From Halobiforma lacisalsi AJ5 (GTDB lineage: Archaea; Halobacteriota; Halobacteria; Halobacteriales; Natrialbaceae), in assembly GCF_000226975.2 (NCBI RefSeq), contig NZ_CP019285.1, forward strand, positions 3,348,001 through 3,412,000: a stretch of 64,000 bases of DNA, given 5' to 3'. Made by a program: the position numbers and the translations under genes. The notes beneath the pieces were generated by a model. That model searched no databases. It was not told the origin of the DNA and worked only from the letters and a program-made list of their open reading frames with translations. Positions 53,094-61,475 of this stretch are shown here, in pieces. Positions within the stretch are counted from its first letter, which is position 1, and every line of letters starts with the position of its first letter.

Positions 53094-54820
53094 TGTCAAC
53101 TGTTTCGACCGAGCGAGTCGACGCCACCGACGGAGGGGGAGGTCTCCGCGGCCGGTACGAGGCGATCCTCTGGGGGATGATGGATCGCCTGGAGATCACG
53201 GAAAGCGCCGAACGGAAGATGATCGCGGCGGTCGTCCTGCAGTTTCTCGGAACGATCGCGGTCTTCGCGCTTCCGGTCGTTTTCCTCGGACCGGGCGAAG
53301 CCTTCTCCGTGTTCCCGACCGCACAGATCGTGCTCACCGGCGTCGTGTTCCTCCTCGCCGTAGTCGCGTTCGTCAACACGATGCTGATCGCCCGGGAGGA
53401 CATCATCCGACCGATCCAGGAGATCCAGACCGTCGCGGACGACATCGCGAACGGCCACCTTGATACCCACCCGCCGACACCCGACCAGGAGGACGAGGTC
53501 GGCGACCTGCAACGGTCCGTCGTCTCGATGCACGCGTACCTGACCACCGTCGGCGACCAGGCCGACGCCCTCGCCCGCGAGGAGTTCGACGCCGACGTCC
53601 TCGAGGAGGAGGTCCCCGGGGAGTTCGGTGACTCCCTCGAGCGGATGCGAACCGGGCTCGAGGAACGGATCGACGAACTCGAGGCGAGCCGGGAGGAGAT
53701 CGAACAGCAGCGCCGGGAGGTCGAACAGCGCAACGCCGCCCTCGAGGCCGACGCCGAGCGGTGCCGGGACGTCCTCGAGCGGTGTGCCGAGGGCGATTTC
53801 ACCCACCGCGTCGACGTCGAGAGCGACCACGAGGCGATGGTCGAGATCGCCGACGGGTTGAACGCGATGCTCGACGACGTCTCGGCCACGCTCGACCGGA
53901 TCCAGACGATGGCCGACGAGGTCGACCAGGTCGGGACGGAGGTCTCGACGAGCGTCGCCGAGATGGAGAACGCGAGCGCGGAGGTCAGCGAGTCCGCCGA
54001 GGAGATCTCGGTCGCGACCGACGAGCAGAACGACCGCTTCGAGGAGGTGCTCGACGAGATGAGCGACCTCTCGGCGACGATCGAGGAGATCGCGTCGACG
54101 GCCGACGGGGTCGCGGACGTCTCCGAGGAGGCCGCCGACAGTGCCCGCACCGGCCGCGAAACGGCCAGCGCCGCCATCGAGGAGCTCGATCGCCTCGAGC
54201 GACGGACCGAGGCGATCGTCGAGCGGATCGAGGCCCTCGACGAGGAACTCACCGCGGTCACGGAGGTCGTCACCCTGATCGACGAGATCGCCGAGGAGAC
54301 GAACCTGCTCGCGGTCAACGCCTCGATCGAGGCCGCCCGTGCGACCGGCGACGGGAGCCGGTTCGCAGTCGTCGCCAGCGAGATCAAGTCCCTCGCGGAG
54401 GAGACCGGCGACGCGACCGGCGAAATCGACGAGATGGTAACCGACGTCCAGGCGTCGGCCCAGGAGGCGGTCGAGGAGATTCAGACGATGCAACGCGAAG
54501 TCGCCGACGGCGCCGAGACGATCGAGGAGAGCCTCGAGGTGCTCGAGGAGATCGCCGACCGGGTGCAGGAGGCAAACGACGGCGTGCAGTCGATCAACGA
54601 GGCGACCGACGAGCAGGCCCGGACGAGCCAGGGCGTCGTGACGATGGTCGACGAGGCGACCGAACAGAGCGAACGGACCCTTCAGGAGACCAGCAGCGTC
54701 GCGGCAGCCGCCGAGGAACAGACGGCGACGGTCTCGGAGATCGCCGGCGCGGCGGAGTCGCTGTCACGGACGGCCGCGGAGTTGAACGGACAGCTCGAGG
54801 CCTTCACGGTCGAGGGCTGA
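53093..54820 (+). CDS. Membrane chemotaxis transducer without extracellular sensor domain
   Basis: The 575-aa methyl-accepting protein has two membrane helices at about 43-65 and 77-99 with only a ten-residue outside loop, then HAMP (IIRPIQEIQTVADDIANGHLD), a second HAMP-like unit, and a long signalling coiled coil with the tip EETNLLAVNASIEAARA. The lack of a periplasmic domain means the stimulus must be sensed through the membrane, by a partner protein or in the cytoplasm; no rhodopsin or binding protein is adjacent. ATG 53093 has a leaderless promoter. Confidence 0.93.
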   Translation: MSTVSTERVDATDGGGGLRGRYEAILWGMMDRLEITESAERKMIAAVVLQFLGTIAVFALPVVFLGPGEAFSVFPTAQIVLTGVVFLLAVVAFVNTMLIAREDIIRPIQEIQTVADDIANGHLDTHPPTPDQEDEVGDLQRSVVSMHAYLTTVGDQADALAREEFDADVLEEEVPGEFGDSLERMRTGLEERIDELEASREEIEQQRREVEQRNAALEADAERCRDVLERCAEGDFTHRVDVESDHEAMVEIADGLNAMLDDVSATLDRIQTMADEVDQVGTEVSTSVAEMENASAEVSESAEEISVATDEQNDRFEEVLDEMSDLSATIEEIASTADGVADVSEEAADSARTGRETASAAIEELDRLERRTEAIVERIEALDEELTAVTEVVTLIDEIAEETNLLAVNASIEAARATGDGSRFAVVASEIKSLAEETGDATGEIDEMVTDVQASAQEAVEEIQTMQREVADGAETIEESLEVLEEIADRVQEANDGVQSINEATDEQARTSQGVVTMVDEATEQSERTLQETSSVAAAAEEQTATVSEIAGAAESLSRTAAELNGQLEAFTVEG

Positions 54821-54883
54821 CGCGGACGGCCGCGTCTCACTCCCGGCGAACAGTATATGCGGGAGGCCGACGTACCCGTGCGT

Positions 54884-55060
54884 ATGTACCGCGCCATCCT
54901 TCCCGAAGGACAGATCCTCTGTGACCGGTACGAGCAGGGCGAGAAGGGGTTCGAACTCTACGACGAGACGGATCAGCTCGTGGCGTTCGTCCCGTACGAC
55001 AATCTTCACGCGCTGGTCGACGAGGACGTGTACTCGGCGGACGACCGGTCGATCATGTAG
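54884..55060 (+). CDS. Small conserved-looking protein
   Basis: The 58-aa product starts MYRAILPEGQILCDRYEQGEKGFELYDE and continues VAFVPYDNLHALVDEDVYS. It reads as a compact alpha/beta unit with a hydrophobic core and no membrane segment. Its stop overlaps the tail of the convergent TFB gene by 8 nt. I do not recognise a named family; coding is supported by amino-acid composition. Confidence 0.65.
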   Translation: MYRAILPEGQILCDRYEQGEKGFELYDETDQLVAFVPYDNLHALVDEDVYSADDRSIM

Positions 55061-56018
55061 CCGGCGCCTGGTCGATCGCGTCCAGCTGTTCCCGGTACCT
55101 GTTCCTGACCGTGACGACGGTCGTCTGTGCCGTCTCCGCGACCGCACGCTGCGGGATCGTCTCGTCACAGAGTAGTCCGGCCGCGTAGATCGCCGCCGCG
55201 GCGAAGCCAGTTGGCGACTTGCCCGAGTGCAGCCCTTGCTCGGTGGTCTGTTCGATGATTTCGACGGCTTTCGTCTCGACATCCTTGCCGACGTCCAGTT
55301 CCGAACAGAACCGGGGCACGAACTGGCGTGGGTTGGTCGGCTCGAGGTTGATGTCGAGTTCGTCGGCGATGTAGCGATAGGTGCGCCCGATCTCGCGCTG
55401 GTCGACCCTCGAGACAGCCGTTACCTCCTCGAGGCTGCGGGGGATGTCCTCCTTGCGGCAGGCGGTGTAGAGCGCGCTGGTGGCGACGCCTTCGATCGAC
55501 CGTCCGCGGATGAGGTCCTGCTCGAGGGCGCGCCGGTAGATGACGCTTGCAGTTTCCTTGACCGGGGTCGGGACGCCGAGCGCGCTGACCATGCGGTCGA
55601 TCTCCGAGAGGGCGTACTTGAGGTTTCGCTCGCCGGCGTTTTTCGTTCGGATGCGCTCCTGCCAGACCCGGAGCCGGTGGATCTGTCCGTGTTTTTCGGC
55701 GGACATCGAGCGGCCGTTCGCGTCCTTGTTTCGCCAGTCGATCGTCGTCGTCAGCCCGCGGTCGTGCATCGACTGGGTCAGCGGTGCGCCCACGCGCGAC
55801 AGTTCGTCGTGCTCCTGGGCGTTGAATGCGCGCCATTCCGGGCCGTAATCGATGGGATCCTCCGTGAGGACGAGCCCGCACTGCTCGCAGACGCGCTCGC
55901 TGCGGTCCGGATCGTGCACGATGGTGTCGGTCTCACATTCGGGACACAGCTCCGTCTCCCGTTCGGGTTCCTGCTTGCTATGTTCGCTTCTCGCGTGGTC
56001 GATGATGGGCTGTGTCAT
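55053..56018 (-). CDS. tfb: Transcription initiation factor IIB (TFB)
   Basis: The 321-aa factor has the N-terminal zinc ribbon with Cys25/Cys28 and Cys44/Cys47 (CPEC...CEQC), the B-finger/linker DYGPEWRAFN, and two cyclin-like repeats (SEIDRMVSALGVPTPVKETASVIYRRAL and CSELDVGKDVETKAVEIIEQ). It bridges TBP and RNA polymerase at the BRE/TATA. Haloarchaea have many TFBs, and which paralogue this is cannot be said. A minus-strand TATA-like CCTTACAAT (near 56045-56053) supports ATG 56018. Confidence 0.96.
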   Translation of the reverse strand: MTQPIIDHARSEHSKQEPERETELCPECETDTIVHDPDRSERVCEQCGLVLTEDPIDYGPEWRAFNAQEHDELSRVGAPLTQSMHDRGLTTTIDWRNKDANGRSMSAEKHGQIHRLRVWQERIRTKNAGERNLKYALSEIDRMVSALGVPTPVKETASVIYRRALEQDLIRGRSIEGVATSALYTACRKEDIPRSLEEVTAVSRVDQREIGRTYRYIADELDINLEPTNPRQFVPRFCSELDVGKDVETKAVEIIEQTTEQGLHSGKSPTGFAAAAIYAAGLLCDETIPQRAVAETAQTTVVTVRNRYREQLDAIDQAPAT

Positions 56019-56620
56019 CCGTATCGCTCTGAAAGCCTGCAGGCATTGTAAGGGGGTAACATGGTTTCGTGGGAAAGCCCGACTTACCGGCACGCTACCT
56101 GAGAGAGAAAATAATCGGCACGGGTTCCGACGCCGCCAGTTCGGAACCGTTCGAAACCCGCGCCGACGCCGTGTCCCATCGGTCGTCTCCGGGCGAAGCG
56201 AGTGCGCCGGTCGCTTCGGCCCATCCCTTCGGATGCCACGCCGTGACATGAATCGTATCGATCGTTCCACGGCGCCAGCTCCGTAAATCGGACGTTCACC
56301 CCGTAAATGTCGCTTTCGATACAGAACCGTGGCGCGAATTTATGTCGTTGGAGCCAAACGTTCGACTAGTGCCCCGTTGCCGACCCACTCCCCGAGCCTC
56401 GAGGGCCCGGCGGCGGCCGCCGGTCCGACCCGAAGTACGCCCCGGATACGCTCCCCAAATCGGTCGATACCGTCGTCCCGGGTCTGGCCGGTCGGATCGC
56501 CGTACGCGCCGCCCGCGACCCGCCTCGAGTCACGGGGATCGAAGCCGCTCCGTACCGGCTTTGCAGCCGTTGCGAAACGTGACCGTGCTTAAGAGTATCT
56601 TCGTTGGTGTACAACTTGGT
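56019..56620. other. Divergent intergenic region between tfb and the DUF7344-like gene
   Basis: About 600 nt with no supported gene. The left end holds the tfb promoter and a 10-bp palindrome; the right end holds a CTTAAG TATA-like box (56588-56595) for the next transcript. Confidence 0.5.
56035..56044. promoter_or_regulatory. 10-bp palindrome downstream of the tfb TATA box
   Basis: GCCTGCAGGC lies between the tfb TATA-like element and the predicted transcript start, where a bound protein would block initiation. Operator role is inferred. Confidence 0.3.
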
Positions 56621-56758
56621 GTGTCAATCGTGACTGCGAATCGCCGTTTGGACGTACAGCGGTCGTTGCCGGGCCGGAACCGCGGCGACGTTCTCGACCG
56701 CACGCGGTGGCGAAGCCGGACGTTGTCCCCGGGTCCGGCCGCCGGAGGGCCCCGATAA
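56621..56758 (+). CDS. Leaderless 45-aa upstream ORF coupled to the next gene
   Basis: From GTG 56621 the frame runs 45 codons to a TAA overlapping the next ATG (TAATG at 56756-56760). The TATA-like CTTAAG is 26-33 nt upstream, leaderless spacing. The product (MSIVTANRRLDVQRS) is unusually basic for a haloarchaeon, so it may be a regulatory leader rather than a functional protein. Confidence 0.35.
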   Translation: MSIVTANRRLDVQRSLPGRNRGDVLDRTRWRSRTLSPGPAAGGPR

Positions 56759-57357
56759 TGTCGTCGATCGATACCTCTTTGCCCGACGAACTCGCCTCGT
56801 CCGTCGGTGACGGAGAGGACGACGAACGACTCTCGAAGGACGTCATTTTCGAACTCCTCAAGAACCGTCGCCGACGGGAAGTGCTCGCCTACCTGCTCGA
56901 GGCCGAGGAGACCGTGACCCTCGGCGAACTCGCCGAGCAGATCGCGGCCTGGGAGAACGATACGGACGTCAACGCGCTCAGTTCCGACCAGCGAAAGCGC
57001 GTCTACGTCGCCCTCTACCAGACCCACTTGCCCAAGATGGACGACGCCGGAATCGTCGAGTACGATCAGGATCGGGGCCTGATCTCGCTGTCGGACAACG
57101 CCGATCTCCTCATGATGTACCTGGATACGGAGTCGCATCAACAGGATCGGTGGGACCGATGGTACGGCGCGTTGAGCGCGATCGGCGCGGTCCTGGTCGG
57201 GGGCGCGTTCCTCGGGGCACCGGTGCTTTCCGCCATCCCGACGATCGGACTCGCCGGAGCCATCCTCGTTGCGCTCTGTGGCCTCTCGATCACCCATGCC
57301 GTGGCCAACCGAAAACAGGAGCGAACCGTCGACGGCAAACTGGACCGAATCGAGTGA
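56758..57357 (+). CDS. HTH-domain membrane protein (DUF7344-like)
   Basis: The 199-aa protein has an N-terminal winged helix of the DUF7344 kind: KDVIFELLKNRRRREVLAYLLE, TLGELAEQIAAWENDTDVNALSSDQRKRVYVALYQTHLPKMDDAGIVEYD. Two hydrophobic helices follow (residues about 140-190), so DNA binding would be membrane-tethered. Haloarchaea have many such proteins without known targets. The ATG overlaps the stop of a 45-codon upstream ORF. Confidence 0.82.
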   Translation: MSSIDTSLPDELASSVGDGEDDERLSKDVIFELLKNRRRREVLAYLLEAEETVTLGELAEQIAAWENDTDVNALSSDQRKRVYVALYQTHLPKMDDAGIVEYDQDRGLISLSDNADLLMMYLDTESHQQDRWDRWYGALSAIGAVLVGGAFLGAPVLSAIPTIGLAGAILVALCGLSITHAVANRKQERTVDGKLDRIE

Positions 57358-57884
57358 CGTCGCCGACCCGCGGATCCTTCGTGCTCCGCGTTCCGTGTCC
57401 TCCGCCCCGAATCTCGCCTCGAGTCCCGGAAATCGAACTCGAGTTCGGGTCACGAGTCTCGAGCGTCGATCGTTCGTCCCATCGTCCCATCGTCCCATCC
57501 CAGTTCTCGCTGTGGCCTTTCCGGCGTCTCACGGCCTCGTATTACAGGAAAGGGCGACGAGTCCGCCCTCGTCTCTCCCGTTTCCGGTGTTCGTGGCCAC
57601 TGTTATTTCCGATCACGTCCCCGACTTCCGACTCCCCGCCTCGCGGGAAAATTCAGGAAGGACTTTTAGTCGTGCCCCGCGTATTGTCGAGTGGCTCCCG
57701 GCGACCGTCATCCAGTACCGGAGCAGTTCGCGTGCCAGCTTGCTGTTCCAGGCGCGGGAGCCACTTTCCTACGCGACACCGACTACGTAGTCGCGACTGG
57801 GGGACTCCAGCCGCGATCTCAGATCGAGCCGAACTCGAGTACGCGCCGTAGCGGTATCGAGGTGTCTGGAGGACCAGCGCCCGG
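57358..57884. other. Long convergent intergenic region
   Basis: In 527 nt between two converging stops I find no gene. It contains three tandem copies of CGTCCCAT (57475-57498), a Thr-rich AT-poor tail, an ACTTTTAG tract near 57661 and the 14-bp palindrome CGACTACGTAGTCG (57780-57793), any of which could be termination or binding signals. Confidence 0.45.
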
Positions 57885-59663
57885 CTACTGGTTGCGGGCG
57901 TTGAACTGGACGTCGACCGACGCATCGCCCAGCAGCCTGAAGTCTTCGAAGCCGCCGTCGAACCAGTACGCGTCGCGGTCGTCGCCGACCGCGCCGCGGA
58001 CGACGCCGTCCTCGTAGACGCGCTCGTCGTCGATCGTGAGATCGCAAAAGCTCGCCTCGACGATCTTCCCGGAGACCTCGAAGGAGTACGTCGTCGGCTC
58101 CTCCGCGTCGGTCCCGTCGATGAGGATCGCGTGGGGTAGCAGTTCGTCGTCGCCGTACTCGTCGGGATCGATCTCCTCGCCGTCGATGGTGACGACGGCC
58201 TCACCCTCGATGATCGCCACGTCAGTCACTGTCCCCGAGAACCGGAACGACTGGCTCGCGTCAGTCACGGAGCTCTGGACCGTCGATCCCGACACCGTCG
58301 TCGCCTCGTCGTCGGGGTCCTCGTCGCCGTCGAACTCGATCGTTCCGTCGACCGTGATCTCGTAGCTCGTCGGCTCGCCCTGCCCCTCGACCGTAAGGGT
58401 GTGGGGCAGTTCCTCGCCGAACTCGTCGGGGTCGACCTCCTCGCCGTCGAGCAGGACCGTCGCCGGGCCGTCGACCGTCAGCGTCTCGATGTCGCCGTCG
58501 AAGCGGAACGCGTCCTTCCAGTCGGCGACGACCCCGTAGACGGTATCGTCCTCGATCTCGGTTTCCTCGTCGATCGTCGCGCCATCGTGGGTCGCGGGTT
58601 CGACCTCGCCGTCGACGACGAACTCGTATCGCGAAACGTCGGACTCGTCGCCGTCGAACAGCAGGACGTGCGGGAGGCCGTCGTCACTCCGCTCGACACT
58701 CGAGTCGGACCCGCCCGCCGCGGCCTCGCGGGCCGACGTCGGAACGCCCTCCGGCAGCGAGAGGTCCGGTGCACTCGAGACGTCGGAGCGTCGGAGGCCG
58801 CTGCCCTGAACCTGTCCCTTGATCGCGCCGCCGGTCATCCGTGCGGATCCGCTGTTGCGCATGACGGCCGCGTAGGGGTACGATCCCGCGGCGAACTCCG
58901 AGTCTCGGACCTCGACCGTTCCGCCGGGCCAGACCCACAGCGGGCGACCGGCGTCCTCGGTGTAGCCGCCCCAGCCGGGGCCGTAGTCGGTGCCGTCGTT
59001 GTAGGCGACGCAGTTCACGACAGCGTCGTTTCCGCCGGCGACCCGGAACGTGGAGACGCCGTTGTTCTTCCCGTAGCAGTTCTCGAACCGGACCGAGCCG
59101 CCGGAGGCGGTGTTCGAACAGTAGAAGCCGTTGTTCGGCCACCCCTGGACGTTACAGTGTCGGAAGGTCACGTCGCAACCGGCCTGCTTGTGGTAGAAGA
59201 CGGCGCCGGGGCCGTGGACGAAGCTTTCGCCCTCCTTGGTCGAGCCGTCGCCGAGGTAAACGTTCTCGACGAGGACGTCGCCGCCGGGCGCGTTGATCGA
59301 GATCATGAACTCGTCGCCGCGGTGAAGCCCCTCGAATCCGACGTTCCGGATGACGGAGTCGCCGCCCTCGACGAGCAACAGGACGCTGTCGCCGGTCGTG
59401 AGATCGATGAGTTTGTTCTCGAACGTCTCCCCGCGGCCGATCCTGATGACCTGCCCACGGGCGGTGATCTCTTCGTATCCCTCGTCTTCCTCGTCGGCGG
59501 TGACGGCTCCCGGAAGGGTTACCGCGGCGGCCGCACCCGTCACGCCGGCCAGTTTGACGTACGACCGCCGATCCAGTAATCCGGTATTACCGTCGTTTGC
59601 CGCCGTCCCGTCGTCATCGTCCCCGAGCGATTCGTCGTCCGGTACCGAAGGTTCGCGTGCCAT
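57885..59663 (-). CDS. Tat-exported parallel-beta-helix protein with triplicated C-terminal domain
   Basis: The 592-aa secreted protein has a twin-arginine signal (LLDRRSYVKLAGVTGAAAA). Residues about 60-320 show short beta repeats typical of right-handed helices (GDSVIRNVGFEGLHRG, DVLVENVYLGDGS, DVTFRHCNVQGW). After PEGVPTSAREAAAGG come three units of about 85-90 residues, each starting LPH and containing a strand such as YEFVVDGE and ending near DGEEVDPDE, a domain common in haloarchaeal secreted proteins. It may bind or cleave extracellular polysaccharide; no catalytic residues are certain. It is the tandem paralogue of the gene at 60145. Confidence 0.82.
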   Translation of the reverse strand: MAREPSVPDDESLGDDDDGTAANDGNTGLLDRRSYVKLAGVTGAAAAVTLPGAVTADEEDEGYEEITARGQVIRIGRGETFENKLIDLTTGDSVLLLVEGGDSVIRNVGFEGLHRGDEFMISINAPGGDVLVENVYLGDGSTKEGESFVHGPGAVFYHKQAGCDVTFRHCNVQGWPNNGFYCSNTASGGSVRFENCYGKNNGVSTFRVAGGNDAVVNCVAYNDGTDYGPGWGGYTEDAGRPLWVWPGGTVEVRDSEFAAGSYPYAAVMRNSGSARMTGGAIKGQVQGSGLRRSDVSSAPDLSLPEGVPTSAREAAAGGSDSSVERSDDGLPHVLLFDGDESDVSRYEFVVDGEVEPATHDGATIDEETEIEDDTVYGVVADWKDAFRFDGDIETLTVDGPATVLLDGEEVDPDEFGEELPHTLTVEGQGEPTSYEITVDGTIEFDGDEDPDDEATTVSGSTVQSSVTDASQSFRFSGTVTDVAIIEGEAVVTIDGEEIDPDEYGDDELLPHAILIDGTDAEEPTTYSFEVSGKIVEASFCDLTIDDERVYEDGVVRGAVGDDRDAYWFDGGFEDFRLLGDASVDVQFNARNQ

Positions 59664-60144
59664 GTATCCAGTAATTGGAAACTACCGGCATAAACTTTCT
59701 CTTTATCTAGGACTAAAATTTACTGACTGTAATACAGTACACACTGTTCGTTCATAGAATTTTTACTTTTCGTCGCCGGTCACAACGGCGACGAATCGGG
59801 TGCCGTTGCCGGAAGTAAACTAGTATTACCCAAGTCGCGGCCCGTTTCGTGAATATACGTTCCACGTCGTTGTCGGGTAAAACCGTCTTACCGACTCGAA
59901 CCGTCCGTATCCGACGGCGTCGGACGGGTGGACTGCGATGCATCCTCGACTGCAGGAACGCGATCGGGTGAACGAACGATCGTGGACAGCGCTCGAGTGG
60001 GAATCGCGAAAAAGAACGACTCGACCGAAAGCGTCGGCGGGAACCGGGGCGACGTCGTGTCGACGGGTACCGAGACGGAGACCGAAACGGAGGAAGGGGT
60101 GCAGCAATCCCACCACGGAGAGCTGCGTCAGCGAGGTCCGTCGA
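59664..60144. other. Promoter region of the first beta-helix gene, no other gene seen
   Basis: This stretch of 481 nt has an AT-rich promoter and palindrome near 59689-59738; the rest lies downstream of the 315-aa paralogue and has no supported coding frame. Confidence 0.5.
59689..59738 (-). promoter_or_regulatory. Promoter and palindrome of the 592-aa beta-helix gene
   Basis: CATAAACTTTCTCTTTA (59689-59705) reads as TATA/BRE on the minus strand, 26 nt before the ATG. ACTGTA-A-TACAGT (59726-59738) is a perfect palindrome just upstream, at an activator position. Confidence 0.45.
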
Positions 60145-61092
60145 TCAGTCGCCGGCGGCGGCTTCTTCCGGACTGCGCGGGACGCCCTCGGGAATGAACG
60201 GCTCGGGGTCCGTGCCGACGTCGTCCCCTAGCCGGACGTTCGAGCCGGCGTGTTCGCTGATCCCTGCGGCATCGTCGTAGTCGGTGTCTTTGACGACCAC
60301 GTCGGTCGCTTTGCCGTTCGCGCCGGCGTCGATGGCCGTGTTCTGCCCGTTCATCTCGATCTGACAGTTCTCGACCTCGATCGTGCCGGGGGCCCACGCC
60401 CAGATACCGCGGCCGGCGTAGCCCTCGTCGTCGACGTAGACGCTCGAGTTCGTCACCTTGCTCCCCTCCGTCGCGAGACGGAAGTGAGAGACGTAACAGT
60501 TCGCGGCGAAGCTACTGTCGATGTGGATCGTCCCGCCCGCGCCGGTGCCGGGGGCCGAGCCGTAGATCGCGTTGTCCGCGAACCCCTGGATGTTGACGTT
60601 CTCGAAGTCGATGTGGCCGGCGTGGTCGGGGTCGACCCAGAACGCGGTCTGGCCGTGACCGCTCGAGCTCGCGTTCCGGCTGTCGGAGCCGTCACCGAGG
60701 TAGACGTTCTCGATGGTGCTCGAGCCGCTCGGGTCGGTGTCGGAGATACCGAACGTGGCCGATCCGGTGCCGGACGTGTTTTCCCCCTTGAAGCCGACGT
60801 TCCGGATCGTCCAGTCGGTGCCGTGTGCCGTGATGACCACGTCCTGGCCGGTCGTCATGTCGATCAGCTTGTTCTCCCAGGTCTCACCGGAGTCGATGGT
60901 GATCGTCTGGCCCGAGGCCTCGATGACCTCGTAGTCGTCTCCGTCGGCGGCCGCAGTGGCGGCCGCGCCGACGGAGGTCGCCGCAGTCGCGACCGCAGCG
61001 AGCGAGCGCACGTAGCTTCGGCGGGTTAATCCGTTGTTACGGTCTGCAATCGAAGTTTCGTCCGTCTCGGACGTTCGGGGATGCTGCGCCAT
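60145..61092 (-). CDS. Tat-exported parallel-beta-helix protein, short paralogue
   Basis: The 315-aa protein has the signal LTRRSYVRSLAAVATAATS and the same helix design as its neighbour (DWTIRNVGFKGEN, IENVYLGDGSDSRNASSSG, HIDFENVNIQGFADN). It ends PEGVPRSPEEAAAG, exactly where the longer paralogue goes on into three extra domains, so one gene gained or lost a C-terminal block. Its promoter matches that of the neighbour. It should be an extracellular, surface-associated protein with unknown ligand. Confidence 0.85.
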   Translation of the reverse strand: MAQHPRTSETDETSIADRNNGLTRRSYVRSLAAVATAATSVGAAATAAADGDDYEVIEASGQTITIDSGETWENKLIDMTTGQDVVITAHGTDWTIRNVGFKGENTSGTGSATFGISDTDPSGSSTIENVYLGDGSDSRNASSSGHGQTAFWVDPDHAGHIDFENVNIQGFADNAIYGSAPGTGAGGTIHIDSSFAANCYVSHFRLATEGSKVTNSSVYVDDEGYAGRGIWAWAPGTIEVENCQIEMNGQNTAIDAGANGKATDVVVKDTDYDDAAGISEHAGSNVRLGDDVGTDPEPFIPEGVPRSPEEAAAGD

Positions 61093-61475
61093 ACACTTGG
61101 GTAACTCCGACTTACGCCCATAAACTTTTCTTTAGAGCCATCGATTAAATTTACGCAAATACTTTGTAACGATATTGTTCTGGACACAATCTACTCTACT
61201 TCGTTCACGAAGATACGAACGAAAGCCGGGCCGAAACGGCCGTCACAACGGGATGTTTTCCGGATAAAAAGTCTATTACTCCGGTCAGAGTCGTTCTATA
61301 GCCGTTTTTCGAGATGGGCTCGGAGTCGGCGCTGCCCGGGAAACGAGTCAGCCGGCCGCAGAGTCACGCTCGAGGAAGCGAACAGTAGTCGATTACTGTC
61401 GGACTCGGGCGGTCGCGAAGCGTGGTTGAAGGAGCGCGGCCGAGCGCGGCACGAACCGATCGACGAAACAGCGTG
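61093..61475. other. AT-rich control region upstream of the short beta-helix gene
   Basis: This region of 383 nt is distinctly AT-rich near the start codon. It contains CATAAACTTTTCTTTA (61119-61134), ATTGT-N7-ACAAT (61174-61190) and nested inverted repeats at 61199-61222. No gene is seen; the right end is the 3' side of the GT-C-like gene. Confidence 0.5.
61119..61222 (-). promoter_or_regulatory. Promoter and nested inverted repeats of the 315-aa beta-helix gene
   Basis: CATAAACTTTTCTTTA (61119-61134) lies 27 nt before the ATG on the minus strand. CTTCGT-TC-ACGAAG (61199-61212) and TCGTTC-N10-GAACGA (61201-61222) overlap one another farther upstream and look like operators. Confidence 0.45.

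Noticed and set aside
57475-57498. Three tandem CGTCCCAT units as a possible CRISPR-like or direct-repeat array
   Set aside because: Units are only 8 bp, without spacers; a short microsatellite.
59928-60197. 89-codon plus-strand frame beside the short beta-helix gene
   Set aside because: It overlaps the 3' end of that gene antisense and has no coding character or promoter.
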